Shown: positions 1 through 9,039 of the stretch, piece after piece
How positions within the stretch are numbered: the first letter of the stretch is position 1
Layout: the number at the start of each line of letters is the position of its first letter
NCBI GenBank assembly: GCA_938049225.1
Contig: CALICM010000025.1
Coordinates: 1 to 47,243 of the forward strand
Length of the DNA: 47,243 bases
Direction: 5' to 3'
Origin: an uncultured Paracoccaceae bacterium
Lineage (GTDB): Bacteria; Pseudomonadota; Alphaproteobacteria; Rhodobacterales; Rhodobacteraceae
Made by a program: the position numbers and the translations under genes
Notes under the pieces: model-generated
The model's database searches: none
What the model was told of the DNA's origin: nothing
The model's input: only the letters and a program-made list of their open reading frames with translations

Positions 1-468
1 TTTGGACCTGCTCCGCAGATCACCATACCGGCCAGCGGCTTCTGAAAACGCCGCACTTAAAGGCCTGACAGAAGACCGCACTTGATCACATGCTCATCGG
101 AACAAAATCTTCTTGCATCACGGGCGGCAACCACAGAAGACACCTATTTTTGAGCAAATCGCCGCCTCCCTCATCAAGAACTATCTTGCCAAGATTACTG
201 ATTTAAACATGTGTAACAAGCTTTGGACGAAGCCCTTGCCACAAGTCTCCAGTGGGAACTTGAAACTGTCCCGGGATTGCCCCTGAGGCAGCAGGTGTTC
301 TTAAATCCGGGTTGAGATATTACCGGAAGGCAGGCTTGGTTGAACCTGAATATCGAGCTATCGCCTTTTTCTTTAAATCCATCTCTCGGGACTATCCAAC
401 TTGGTCGCCGCTATTGGCGGCCCGGTTCAGTCGGGCTCATAAGGCCGTCAAAAAATCCAAGGCAAAAC
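1..468. other. Gene-poor left edge, no supported gene
   Basis: No open frame here has a convincing start, ribosome binding site or recognisable family. One short plus-strand frame (about 264-500) contains the peptide LRYYRKAGLVEP, preceded by EAAGV. This resembles the helix-turn-helix and wing of a MerR-type regulator, but the residues after it do not continue the family and a stop lies at 261-263. It could be a decayed gene fragment or chance. Base composition is more AT-rich than in the flanking genes. Confidence 0.5.
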
Positions 469-1119
469 TCATCGGCCCAGAACGGCAGTTGTGTCCATGA
501 TGCGCGCTACTAGGCGCGGCAGGGTGACGGTCAGCGCCATTTCGCGGTCGGTTGCGGTTAGGGCGGCGACGGTGTCGGACAGCACCGTCACATCGTAATC
601 CAATTCCACGCCCATGCGGGCGGTTGAATCCGTATCAGCGTTGACCAGACCGCCCGCGATTATCAGTCGCGTGATCCCCTTGGCCTGCAGTTGTGCATCC
701 AAATCGCTGTCGTAGAACCCGTTCAGCCGCGCGCGCGGCGGCAGCACCACGTCCCCGGGATCACGCAAACTTTCCGAGATCTCGGCCCCCGGCGTACCCG
801 GCTGCAGCAGGGCGTTTTCCTGCAGCAGCTTCAGAAAATGCGTCTGGGACAAGGCCGTCTCGAGCCCCGGCGCGGGTGCCTGGATAGGCACGTGAAACAC
901 TGCCCAACCAGCCTCGCGCGCGCGGCGCAGAAAACCGGCGAGACGCCCCCCGTCGACCGGCATCTCGCAGATGTCGGACCAGGCCGACGGGCCGTCGATC
1001 AGATCGCGTTGCCCGGCCAATACGATTACAGCGGTATCGTCCGCGGCATGGGGGCCATAGGATCGCATCTTTCGGTTGGTCAGCCATCGGCCGAACCTGT
1101 CTACCAACCCACCGATCAT
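469..1119 (-). CDS. Isochorismatase-fold protein with lost catalytic triad
   Basis: A 216-residue protein of the cysteine hydrolase (isochorismatase/nicotinamidase) fold. It aligns along its length with the adjacent upstream gene: the block GFYDSDLDAQLQAKGIT and the STARMGVELDY helix match GFVGTDLHDHLRSKSIT and STARSAIELGY there. All three catalytic positions differ from the family. The Asp of the first strand is Ala35 (VIVLAGQRDL), the Lys is Pro127, and the nucleophilic Cys is Asp162 (VNADTDSTAR). The start was set at the ATG that overlaps the upstream stop as ATGA (1116-1119); a longer frame reaches 1170. The gene is translationally coupled to its paralogue. It is probably a pseudoenzyme, perhaps a partner or regulator of the active copy. 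The fold is well supported; the role is inference. Confidence 0.8.
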   Translation of the reverse strand: MIGGLVDRFGRWLTNRKMRSYGPHAADDTAVIVLAGQRDLIDGPSAWSDICEMPVDGGRLAGFLRRAREAGWAVFHVPIQAPAPGLETALSQTHFLKLLQENALLQPGTPGAEISESLRDPGDVVLPPRARLNGFYDSDLDAQLQAKGITRLIIAGGLVNADTDSTARMGVELDYDVTVLSDTVAALTATDREMALTVTLPRLVARIMDTTAVLGR

Positions 1120-1724
1120 GCAGCTTTCCCCGCCACAAAAGTGCTGGTCGGGATCACCTGATGTGCGCATATTTTGTACCCCGAAGACAAAGCCGCCTCG
1201 TGATCCTTCAGGCTCATCGCCGCCAGTGCGTCCGACAGGATTGTGACGCGATAGCCCAACTCGATCGCGCTGCGGGCCGTCGATTCAACACAGGTGTTCG
1301 ACAAGCACCCGCACAAGATCACGTCGGTGATGCTTTTGGACCGAAGGTGATCGTGCAAATCGGTGCCGACAAAGCCGCTAGAGATCAAATGCTCCTTTGC
1401 CACGAACTCGCCCTCCTGCGGCTGCAGTGATTTGCGAAACCGCCCACCCCAGGCCCCCTGACTGAAAGTCTGGAAAAAGGCTGCCAAATAGGCCGAGGGA
1501 TTGAGGTACCGGCGCTGATCGAACAGCCCTTTGCGATAGCGCGCGTGTGGCGCATAGCACACCGCGATCCCCGTTTTGCGGCAGTACGCTAAGGCGCGCG
1601 CCAGGTTGTCGTTGGTGCCCAGCCCCTTAAGCGTGGCGCGGTTCAGCAGCCATGATTTGCCCAACACCGACAGAAAATCGTTGTAGGGATCGATAAGGAT
1701 CAGGGCCGTCTTTTCTGTCTGCAT
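1116..1724 (-). CDS. Cysteine hydrolase, isochorismatase family
   Basis: A 202-residue cytoplasmic hydrolase with the complete triad of the family: Asp12 in LILIDPYNDF, Lys110 in EFVAKEH and Cys145 in CLSNTCVESTAR. Members hydrolyse amide or vinyl-ether bonds (nicotinamidase, N-carbamoylsarcosine amidase, isochorismatase, biuret hydrolase); the substrate cannot be read from the sequence. The start ATG follows a short leader after tRNA-Gln, which is transcribed in the same direction. The gene is coupled by a 4-base overlap to a downstream paralogue that has lost the triad, which suggests the two proteins act together, perhaps as a hetero-oligomer. Confidence 0.85.
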   Translation of the reverse strand: MQTEKTALILIDPYNDFLSVLGKSWLLNRATLKGLGTNDNLARALAYCRKTGIAVCYAPHARYRKGLFDQRRYLNPSAYLAAFFQTFSQGAWGGRFRKSLQPQEGEFVAKEHLISSGFVGTDLHDHLRSKSITDVILCGCLSNTCVESTARSAIELGYRVTILSDALAAMSLKDHEAALSSGYKICAHQVIPTSTFVAGKAA

Positions 1725-1783
1725 ATCCGTTAACCGATGCCGATTTCAAAAAACCGCGCCGGGCTGTCCCAACCCGCAGTAGT

Positions 1784-1857
1784 TGGCTGGGGAACCTGGA
1801 TTCGAACCAGGACTGGCGCAGTCAGAGTGCGCAGTTCTACCGTTAAACTATTCCCCA
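1784..1857 (-). tRNA. tRNA-Gln (anticodon CUG)
   Basis: The reverse complement folds as a 74-base tRNA with an encoded CCA end. The acceptor arm TGGGGAA pairs with TTCCCCA. The anticodon stem GCGCA pairs with TGCGC and encloses CTCTGAC, giving anticodon CTG. The T arm is CCTGG-TTCGAAT-CCAGG. The U1-A72 closing pair and G73 are typical of bacterial tRNA-Gln. No attachment-site duplication is seen at its 3' side. Confidence 0.95.
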
Positions 1858-1902
1858 GCGGAAGCGCGGAACCTAAGCCCCCAGCAGCCCCGGCGCAAGC
1901 CC

Positions 1903-2733
1903 CTAAGCTTCGGGCCGCGCGCCCTTTGCGAGCATCGCATCCACCGGGCCGCCTGGCATGCCGCGCAGCAGGCTGAAGTCGCCCTCGCCAAACATTGCTG
2001 TCCCAGCTTGACTGATCGCTTTGTGGGTTACCCGCGCCAGCGCCGAGCCCAGCGAGATCCGCGCGACCCCTGCCGCCGCATACTCAGCCCGGCTGTGCTT
2101 GATGAACGGTCCGGCGGCCAGCGCGTTCACCGGGCAATCGACGGCGGCGCATAGGGTGCGGATATCGTCCAAGCTGGGCGGGATCGGGATATAGACACAA
2201 TCCGCCCCGGCCTGAGCAAAGGCCACCGCCCGACGTAACCCCTCGTCGAATTCATAGGCACCGTTCATCACACCATCCGCCCGAGCCACAAAGACGAAAT
2301 CCCGGGGCAGGGCGCGCGCCGCCACTACGGCTGCCCGCACGCGTTCCAGTGCCAGATCGAAGTCATAGGCCCCGGTTTCGGGCAGCGCGGTGTCCTCAAT
2401 CGAACAACCTGCAAGCCCGGCTTCGGCCGCCAGCCGGATTGTCTCGGCCACCACCTCGGGCGCCGCCCCAAAGCCGTTCTCGAAATCCCCCGAAACCGGC
2501 AGGGGCGTGGCCGCCACCAGATCTTGCGCATGCGCCAAAGCCTCGTCCCGCGTTACCGTGCCCATATCAGGCCGCCCCAGCGTGAACGCATGTCCGGCCG
2601 AGGTGGTGCCAATCGCCTCGGCCCCCAACGCGGCCAACATCTGTGCGCTGCCGCGATCCCAGGCATTGGCCAGAATGAACGGATCCCCTGGCTTATGCAG
2701 GGCACGAAAAGCGGGGCCGGGGTCATGAGTCAT
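1903..2733 (-). CDS. Isocitrate lyase / PEP mutase superfamily protein
   Basis: A 276-residue TIM-barrel protein of the PEP mutase / isocitrate lyase superfamily. The metal-binding segment SGDFENGFG (Asp83) and the EDT and ARADG strands are present. The Cys-containing loop of true isocitrate and methylisocitrate lyases (KKCGH) is absent, so a lyase of that type is unlikely. A small-substrate member such as an oxaloacetate or carboxyphosphonoenolpyruvate-type enzyme fits better, but the exact reaction cannot be assigned. The ATG overlaps the stop of the aminotransferase gene as ATGA, making it the last gene of a three-gene coupled set. Confidence 0.8.
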   Translation of the reverse strand: MTHDPGPAFRALHKPGDPFILANAWDRGSAQMLAALGAEAIGTTSAGHAFTLGRPDMGTVTRDEALAHAQDLVAATPLPVSGDFENGFGAAPEVVAETIRLAAEAGLAGCSIEDTALPETGAYDFDLALERVRAAVVAARALPRDFVFVARADGVMNGAYEFDEGLRRAVAFAQAGADCVYIPIPPSLDDIRTLCAAVDCPVNALAAGPFIKHSRAEYAAAGVARISLGSALARVTHKAISQAGTAMFGEGDFSLLRGMPGGPVDAMLAKGARPEA

Positions 2734-3899
2734 GAGGTCTCCTTTGCAAATCGAACCAAGGTTTCCATGGCGGTTACCAATTCATCGGCTGGGCGGGTCA
2801 AGGCCACCCGCAAATGCCCGGCACAGGCTGCGCCGAAGCTTTCGCCGGGCATCGCGGCCACCCGGTGCTGGTCGAACAGCGCCTGGGCAAACGCGGTTCC
2901 GCTGCGTCCGGTATCGCGGATATCCAACATAACGTACATCCCACCCTGCGCCGGGACCACGCCAACCGTATTCTGCCCCGATAAAGCTGCGAGTACCGCC
3001 GCCCGCCGTTGGCGATAGGTCTCGACCACCGCCGCTTCGATTGCATCGCCTTCGGTTAGGGCGGCCAAAGCGGCATCTTGGATAAACCCCGGCACACCAT
3101 AAGTCGTATTGGTGGCGAGGTCCGCGATCATCGCGATCACCTCCGCCGGGCCCACCACCCAGCCAAGCCGCCAGCCGGTCATCGCATGGCTCTTTGAGAG
3201 CGAGCCCACCACCAAACACCGCCCGGCCAGCCCCGGCACCGCCCGGGCGCTCAGATGCGTGCCCTCCCAAACCTGCCCGTCATAGACTTCGTCCGAGATC
3301 ACCCACATATCCCGCGTCTGCGCGAACGCCGCGATCTCCGCCATGGTCTGTGCGCTATAGACCGCCCCCGAGGGGTTATTGGGTGAATTGATCAGCAGGG
3401 CCTGTGCGGCGGGTGCGGCCTCCAACACCGGTGCTTCGGGCTGAAACCCTGCCTCGGCCCGGGTCGGCAGCACCACCGGTATGCCCGAGGCACTGCGCAC
3501 AGTTCCCGGATAGGTCGCATAATGCGGGTCCAACAGCAGCGCCGTGTCGCCTGGGTCCAAAGTGGCCATCAACGCCGCGAACAACGCCGCTTGCCCGCCT
3601 GGCGTGACCACCACATTTTCCGGCGCGGTCGGCACGCCCGTATGGGTCTGCACCCGTGCCGCGATCGCCGCGCGCAGATCGGGCGCGCCAGGCACCGAGG
3701 CATAGCCGGTGTTCCCCCCCCGCGCACTTGCCGCCATCACATCGATCAGCGCCGTATCGGTGGTCCAATCATGATCCCCGACCGTCAGGTCCAGCACCGG
3801 CACACCTTGCCGCCGCAAACGACGCGCTTGATACAGAATCTCCCACCCATCGCTGCCGCCCGCGCCATTGATCCCCGCCACCCGGGCCGAGGGGTTCAT
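2730..3899 (-). CDS. Class I/II PLP-dependent aminotransferase
   Basis: A 389-residue fold-type I aminotransferase. Cofactor residues are visible: Asn175 in NSPNNPSG, Asp203 and Tyr206 in SDEVYDG, the Schiff-base Lys236 in GSLSKSHAMTGWRLGW, and Arg244 close after it. The length and motifs match the aspartate/alanine/aromatic aminotransferase group; the amino donor cannot be chosen. The start overlaps the YjbR-like gene and the stop overlaps the PEP mutase-like gene, both as ATGA. The three genes are therefore probably cotranscribed and may act on related 2-oxo acids. Confidence 0.88.
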   Translation of the reverse strand: MNPSARVAGINGAGGSDGWEILYQARRLRRQGVPVLDLTVGDHDWTTDTALIDVMAASARGGNTGYASVPGAPDLRAAIAARVQTHTGVPTAPENVVVTPGGQAALFAALMATLDPGDTALLLDPHYATYPGTVRSASGIPVVLPTRAEAGFQPEAPVLEAAPAAQALLINSPNNPSGAVYSAQTMAEIAAFAQTRDMWVISDEVYDGQVWEGTHLSARAVPGLAGRCLVVGSLSKSHAMTGWRLGWVVGPAEVIAMIADLATNTTYGVPGFIQDAALAALTEGDAIEAAVVETYRQRRAAVLAALSGQNTVGVVPAQGGMYVMLDIRDTGRSGTAFAQALFDQHRVAAMPGESFGAACAGHLRVALTRPADELVTAMETLVRFAKETS

Positions 3900-4243
3900 G
3901 CCAAAGCCTCGCGCACCCGCTTGGGCAGGCTGGACCGCACGGTGGTGTACGAGGTCGTCAGCCGCTCGGCCATTTCATCATCCCCCACATCCGCCACCGC
4001 CAGCGAGATCCAACCGCCCCGCGTCAGATGCGGTGCGCGCTTCGCGGCGCCCATCTCGATCAAAAATCCAGCAGTCGCGACATCGGCGCATTTCACGGTG
4101 ACCCGCTCCCCCTCCTGCGCTAGGATGGCGAACAGCTTATCGGCCACCTTATAGACCCGCGCGCCCATCCACTGCACCACCATCGTGGTCCCTGGCAGGT
4201 TCAGGCAATGGGCGTGGATCTGATCCTCGGTCATGGGGCGCAC
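3896..4243 (-). CDS. MmcQ/YjbR family protein
   Basis: A 115-residue protein of the MmcQ/YjbR (CyaY-like fold) family. It has the typical pattern of a short helix with GTT near the start, then ARVYKVADKLFAILA, a strand VTVKCAD, then APHLTRGGWISLAV and a C-terminal helix LTTSYTTVRSSLPK. Members have been described as putative DNA-binding proteins, but no reaction is established. It is first in the coupled trio with the aminotransferase and diverges from cysS across a 196-base intergenic region that must carry both promoters. Confidence 0.82.
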   Translation of the reverse strand: MRPMTEDQIHAHCLNLPGTTMVVQWMGARVYKVADKLFAILAQEGERVTVKCADVATAGFLIEMGAAKRAPHLTRGGWISLAVADVGDDEMAERLTTSYTTVRSSLPKRVREALA

Positions 4244-4439
4244 GCTGCCTCAGGCCCCGGCGGAATACAACTTGCTTTCCGACGCCACTTGTCGCATTTT
4301 ACGCGCATGACGAACCGCGCCATCTGCATTAGCTGCTGCATTATCCGCTGACCCCAAGTCTGCGGCGCTTTCGTCTTTTCTCTCAAGATCTGGACTGTTA
4401 GGGCGCTGCACCACAGCCTGTCCGCCTGCGAGAGACCCG

Positions 4440-5798
4440 ATGACTCAGATCAAGCTGCACAACACCGCCACCCGCCGGAAAGAGGTCTTCGACCCCCTCG
4501 ATCCAAAGAACGTGCGCCTCTATGTCTGCGGCCCCACGGTCTATGACCGCGCGCATCTGGGTAATGCGCGGCCCGTGGTGGTTTTCGATGTGCTCTTCCG
4601 CCTGCTGCGCCACACCTTTGGCGCCGAGCATGTCACATACGTCCGCAATTACACCGACATTGACGACAAGATCATTGCCAAATATCGCGAAACGGGTCGC
4701 AGCGTGCAGGACATCACGGCCGAGACCATCAAATGGTACGAGGATGACATGATCGCCGGCCTTGGCACTCTGCCGCCGACCCATCAGCCACGCGCGACCG
4801 ACTATGTGCGCCAGATGATTGCGATGATCGAGGGTCTGATCGCCAAAGACCACGCCTACGAGGCGCAGGGCCATGTCCTTTTCAAAGTCCGCAGCTATGC
4901 CGATTATGGCGCACTCTCGGGCCGCTCGGTCGACGATATGATCGCTGGCGCGCGGGTCGAGGTCGCGCCTTACAAGGCCGATCCCCTGGATTTCGTCCTT
5001 TGGAAACCCTCGACCGGGGACGAGCCCGCCTGGGACAGTCCCTGGGGGCCGGGCCGCCCTGGTTGGCACATCGAATGCTCGGCCATGGCCCGTGACTTGC
5101 TGGGCGAAAGCTTCGACATTCACGGCGGCGGGCTGGATTTGCAGTTCCCGCATCATGAAAACGAAATCGCGCAAAGCAAATGCGCGCATGACGGGGCTTT
5201 TGCCAGGATCTGGATGCACAACGAAATGCTGCAGGTCGAGGGCAAGAAGATGTCCAAGAGCTTGGGCAATTTCTTCACCGTCCGTGATTTGCTGGATCAG
5301 GGCATCCCCGGCGAGGTGATCCGCTTCGTGCTGCTGTCGACGCATTACGCCAAACCTATGGACTGGACGGCGGAAAAGGCGCGCCAGGCTGAAGACACGC
5401 TCCGCAAATGGCGCGGTTTAACCAACGGCATCGAGCCCTCGGTTAAACCGGCATCGAGCGTGCTCGATGCGCTGGCCGACGACCTCAACACCCCCAAGGC
5501 AATCGCAGCCCTTCACGGGATGTCCGATCCGTCCGACCTGCTTGCAGGCGCTGCTCTGTTGGGCCTTCTGGCGCCCAACATGGGGCGCTGGACCCGGCCT
5601 GACGCGGCCACCGTGGCTTTGATCGAGGGCCTTCTTCAGGATCGCCTAAATGCTCGGAAAGCCCGGGATTTTGAGCGCGCCGATGCGATCCGCGATGGCT
5701 TTGTCGCCGCTGGCGTCGAAGTCAACGACACCAAAGACGGTCAGGGCTGGCAGGTGAAACCCGGCTTTGACCCCACCAAACTCGAGGCTCTCAAATGA
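4440..5798 (+). CDS. cysS: Cysteinyl-tRNA synthetase
   Basis: A 452-residue class I aminoacyl-tRNA synthetase that charges tRNA-Cys. The first zinc ligand is Cys30 in [15 protein letters not shown], which also carries the HIGH-like motif. WHIECSAMA and [10 protein letters not shown] supply the other zinc ligands, and KMSKS is at residues 270-274. The C-terminal part has the usual helical tRNA-binding domain ([20 protein letters not shown]). The length is normal for the family. It stands alone with its own upstream region and is followed by a dispersed intergenic repeat before cimA. Confidence 0.97.
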   Translation: MTQIKLHNTATRRKEVFDPLDPKNVRLYVCGPTVYDRAHLGNARPVVVFDVLFRLLRHTFGAEHVTYVRNYTDIDDKIIAKYRETGRSVQDITAETIKWYEDDMIAGLGTLPPTHQPRATDYVRQMIAMIEGLIAKDHAYEAQGHVLFKVRSYADYGALSGRSVDDMIAGARVEVAPYKADPLDFVLWKPSTGDEPAWDSPWGPGRPGWHIECSAMARDLLGESFDIHGGGLDLQFPHHENEIAQSKCAHDGAFARIWMHNEMLQVEGKKMSKSLGNFFTVRDLLDQGIPGEVIRFVLLSTHYAKPMDWTAEKARQAEDTLRKWRGLTNGIEPSVKPASSVLDALADDLNTPKAIAALHGMSDPSDLLAGAALLGLLAPNMGRWTRPDAATVALIEGLLQDRLNARKARDFERADAIRDGFVAAGVEVNDTKDGQGWQVKPGFDPTKLEALK

Positions 5799-5810
5799 CC
5801 CACTTCAACC

Positions 5811-5846
5811 CCACTTTGTCCCCCAAATATCCCCGCCGGAGGCATC
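5811..5846 (+). repeat. Dispersed intergenic repeat, copy 1
   Basis: The sequence begins CCACTTTGTCCCCC and continues AAATATCCCCGCCGGAGGC, then ATC. The same element occurs at 12471-12506 on the plus strand and at 29783-29815 on the minus strand. Differences are confined to position 10 and positions 13-15 of a 33-base core. It lies 12 bases after the cysS stop, in the cysS-cimA gap. It is not an obvious hairpin with a T tract, so it is not a standard terminator. Confidence 0.85.
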
Positions 5847-5877
5847 CTCCCCCCACCACTTGTCCTAAGGCCAACCA

Positions 5878-7518
5878 ATGACCCGCGAACGCCTCTATCT
5901 TTTCGATACCACCCTGCGCGATGGGCAACAGACCCAAGGCGTTGACTTCAGCCTTGATGATAAAATCCGTATCACCCAGGCGCTCGACGCCCTGGGCCTC
6001 GATTATATCGAGGGCGGCTGGCCAGGGGCTAACCCCACCGATAGCGAGTTCTTTGGCAATCCCCCAAAAACAAAGGCAACCTTTACCGCCTTCGGGATGA
6101 CCAAGCGCTCAGGCCGTTCGGCCGGGAACGATGATGTCCTGGCGGCGGTCATGAATGCGAACACCCCTGCGGTGTGTCTGGTTGGCAAGACCCACGACTT
6201 CCATGTGACCAAAGCCCTCGGCATCCCGCTGGAAGAAAACATCGAGAACATCCATGCCTCCTTCGCCCATATCGTCGCGAACGGCCGCGAGGCCCTGTTC
6301 GATGCCGAGCATTTCTTCGACGGCTACAAATCCAACCCCGATTATGCCCTGCAAGCCGCCAAAGCGGCCTATGATGCGGGCGCGCGCTGGGTGGTTCTGT
6401 GCGACACCAACGGCGGGGCGCTGCCGCATGATGTGCGCAACGCCACCAGGGCGGCCATAGATGCGGGCATCCCTGGCACACATCTGGCGATCCATACCCA
6501 TAACGACACCGAAAACGCCGTCGCCAACGCGCTGGTCGCCGTCGCCGCGGGCGCACGCCAGATCCAGGGCACGCTCAACGGGCTGGGCGAGCGTTGCGGC
6601 AACGCCAATCTGACCGCGCTGATCCCGACGTTGCTGCTCAAAGAACCCTACGCCAGCCAATTCGACATTGATGTCACCCATGAAGCCCTTGAAAACATGA
6701 CGCAAACCTCCCGCATGCTGGACGACATTCTGAACCGCGTTCCCAATCCCGCCGCCGCCTATGTCGGCGCGTCGGCCTTCACCCATAAAGCCGGGCTGCA
6801 CGCCTCGGCCATCCTCAAAGACCCATCCACATACGAACACATCCCCCCGCAAGTCGTTGGCAACACGCGCTTTATCCCAATGTCCAACCAAGCGGGTCAA
6901 TCCAACCTGCGCGAGCGTCTGTCCGACGCTGGGATCGACGTCGAGAAATCCGACCCGCGCCTGGCCCGTATCCTGGAAATCGTGAAAGAGCGCGAGGATC
7001 GGGGCTTTGCTTATGACAGCGCCGCCGCCTCGTTCGAACTGGTCGCCCGTGCCGAGCTTGGCCTGTTGTCGACCTTCTTTACCGTCGAGCGCTACCGCGT
7101 CATCTCGGAGCGCCGCCGCAATGCCAAGGGGAACATCGTGACCGTCTCGGAGGCGGTCGTCACCGTCCTGATCGGTGATCAGCGGATTACCAGTTTTTAC
7201 GAGAACAAGGACCTGGCCGACCTACACGATAGCGGTCCCGTCAACGCACTGGCGAAAGCACTGGCCCTCGACTTGGGGCCATATCAATCCCATATCGATG
7301 ACATGAAACTGGTCGATTTCCGGGTGCGCATCACCAATGCGGGAACCGAGGCCGTGACCCGCGTCTTGATCGACAGCGAGGACAGCCACGGTCGCCGCTG
7401 GTCCACCGTTGGCGTCTCGGCAAACATCGTGGACGCGTCTTTCCAGGCCCTGCAAGACGCGGTGATCTGGAAGCTGATCCGCAGTGGTGCGCGGGCGACC
7501 GCCCGAGCGGCCGAATGA
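5878..7518 (+). CDS. cimA: (R)-citramalate synthase, CimA type
   Basis: A 546-residue member of the LeuA/HMG-CoA lyase family that condenses acetyl-CoA with pyruvate to citramalate, the threonine-independent entry to isoleucine synthesis. The N-terminal barrel has FDTTLRDGQQTQG with Arg14 and Asp15, and the metal-binding pair His206/His208 in HTHNDT. GLGERCGNANL is the glycine-rich loop. The C-terminal part (about residues 400-540) corresponds to the LeuA-type allosteric domain. The length of about 540 separates CimA-type proteins from short homocitrate or HMG-CoA enzymes. The stop overlaps the methyltransferase start as ATGA. Confidence 0.9.
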   Translation: MTRERLYLFDTTLRDGQQTQGVDFSLDDKIRITQALDALGLDYIEGGWPGANPTDSEFFGNPPKTKATFTAFGMTKRSGRSAGNDDVLAAVMNANTPAVCLVGKTHDFHVTKALGIPLEENIENIHASFAHIVANGREALFDAEHFFDGYKSNPDYALQAAKAAYDAGARWVVLCDTNGGALPHDVRNATRAAIDAGIPGTHLAIHTHNDTENAVANALVAVAAGARQIQGTLNGLGERCGNANLTALIPTLLLKEPYASQFDIDVTHEALENMTQTSRMLDDILNRVPNPAAAYVGASAFTHKAGLHASAILKDPSTYEHIPPQVVGNTRFIPMSNQAGQSNLRERLSDAGIDVEKSDPRLARILEIVKEREDRGFAYDSAAASFELVARAELGLLSTFFTVERYRVISERRRNAKGNIVTVSEAVVTVLIGDQRITSFYENKDLADLHDSGPVNALAKALALDLGPYQSHIDDMKLVDFRVRITNAGTEAVTRVLIDSEDSHGRRWSTVGVSANIVDASFQALQDAVIWKLIRSGARATARAAE

Positions 7519-8228
7519 CGTTGAGCCCCTTCTTCCAACTGCACAATGACCTGCCGCGCGAGGGGCCGGGCGACCGTGCCAGCCTCGACTGGGCACTGGG
7601 CATCGCGCAAATCAAACCCGATGCGCGGGTCCTGGACGCGGCCTGTGGTCCCGGCGCCGACATCCCCGGTCTGTTGGCCCATGCGCCGCAGGGCCATGTG
7701 ACGGCGTTGGAGCGTCAACCGCATTTCATCGACCAGGTTCGCGCGGCCCATGGCGATGATCCCAGGGTCACGCCCCTCAACGGCGACATGGCCGCACCCA
7801 CTGGCGGCCCGTATGACCTGATCTGGTGCGCCGGCGCGCTCTATTTCCTGGGTGTCGAAGCGGGCCTGACCGCTTGGCGCGATGCGCTGTCGCCTGGCGG
7901 CGTCGTTGCTTTCTCGGAGCCAGCGTATTTCACCGACACCCCTTCGGATGGCGCCCGCGCTTTTTGGGACGGCCACCCAACGCAAACGGAAGCGGTCATC
8001 CGCACGGCGGTCGCCGCCGCTGGTTACGATGTCCTCGCGACGGCACCGCTCTCTGATGCCGCTTGGGAGGCTTACTACACTCCCCTGGACGCCCGTATCG
8101 CGCAACTGCGCGAAGTGGGCGACCCCGCCCTGAGCGATGTGCTGGACGAGGCCACGCGCGAGGCCGCGTTGTGGCGCACCCATAGGTCCGAAACCGGCTA
8201 TCTGATGGTCGTGGCGCGCTTGAAATGA
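7515..8228 (+). CDS. Class I SAM-dependent methyltransferase
   Basis: A 237-residue Rossmann-fold methyltransferase. Motif I is VLDAACGPGAD at residues 39-48, followed by the acidic strand end TALERQPHF. The post-motif segment YDLIWCAGALYFLG and the LSPGGVVAFSEP strand are typical of the ubiE/methyltransferase-11 group. No substrate can be assigned. It is sandwiched between cimA and the squalene-synthase-like gene with ATGA overlaps on both sides, so the three are translated from one message. Confidence 0.82.
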   Translation: MTLSPFFQLHNDLPREGPGDRASLDWALGIAQIKPDARVLDAACGPGADIPGLLAHAPQGHVTALERQPHFIDQVRAAHGDDPRVTPLNGDMAAPTGGPYDLIWCAGALYFLGVEAGLTAWRDALSPGGVVAFSEPAYFTDTPSDGARAFWDGHPTQTEAVIRTAVAAAGYDVLATAPLSDAAWEAYYTPLDARIAQLREVGDPALSDVLDEATREAALWRTHRSETGYLMVVARLK

Positions 8229-8983
8229 GCGTCGATGCCTGTGCCGCGATGGTTGCCCGCGCCGACCCGGACCGGTTCGCCAGTGCGATGACGGCACCGC
8301 TGGCGGCGCGCGGCGATCTGATGGTGCTTTACGCTTTCAATCTGGAAGTGGCCAAAGCCCCTTGGGTTACCAGCGAGCCGATGCTGGCTGAGATGCGGCT
8401 GCAATGGTGGGCGGATGCGCTGGAGGAAATCGCGCAGGGCAAACCCGCCCGGGCGCATGAGGTTGCCACGCCGCTGGCGGCCCTGATCAACGACAGATCC
8501 CTTGACCCCGCGCCCCTTGCAGAACTGATCGAGGCGCGTCGGGCTGACATTCACCCTGACCCTCCCGTAAATCTGGACACGCTGTGGGTTTATCTCGAAA
8601 GCACAGCCGGGGGCCTGATGCAAACCGCTGCCCGCGCCTTGGGCGCGACCGAGGGTCAGGCCGCTCGGGCCCGTCTGTTTGGCACCTGCACGGGTGCTGC
8701 GAACCTGATCGTGGCGACCCCGGCTTTGCTGGCCGCCAAGCAACATCCTTTGCCCGAGACAGGCCCAAATGGGCTGCGAGTGCTGGCCACCCGCGCGTTG
8801 GATCACCTGACCAAAGCCACTGTGCCAAAACACATCCGTCCAGCATTCCTGGCCGGATGGCAAACCCGCCGTCTGCTGTGCCTGGCGCGGAAATCACCCG
8901 AGACCATCCTGGCCGGGCAAACCCCCTCCGAATTCACAAAACGCCTCTCGCTGATCCGGACAACACTGACTGGACGATTCTAA
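8225..8983 (+). CDS. Squalene/phytoene synthase-fold protein, NDUFAF6-like
   Basis: A 252-residue all-helical protein of the squalene/phytoene synthase family. YAFNLEVAKAPWV and MRLQWWADALEEI match the helices around the first active site, and STAGGLMQTAARALG the middle helices. The two Asp-rich DxxxD motifs that bind diphosphate in true prenyl synthases are missing: the first site reads FNLEVAK. Alphaproteobacterial proteins of this kind resemble the mitochondrial complex I assembly factor NDUFAF6, so a non-enzymatic role in respiratory assembly is possible. That link is inferred from family knowledge, not shown here. Its start overlaps the methyltransferase stop. Confidence 0.75.
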   Translation: MSVDACAAMVARADPDRFASAMTAPLAARGDLMVLYAFNLEVAKAPWVTSEPMLAEMRLQWWADALEEIAQGKPARAHEVATPLAALINDRSLDPAPLAELIEARRADIHPDPPVNLDTLWVYLESTAGGLMQTAARALGATEGQAARARLFGTCTGAANLIVATPALLAAKQHPLPETGPNGLRVLATRALDHLTKATVPKHIRPAFLAGWQTRRLLCLARKSPETILAGQTPSEFTKRLSLIRTTLTGRF

Positions 8984-9039
8984 CGCCTTGAAATGCCCGG
9001 CTCGTTGGCACGTGCGGTCGGGCCACATGGCGTTTGCCG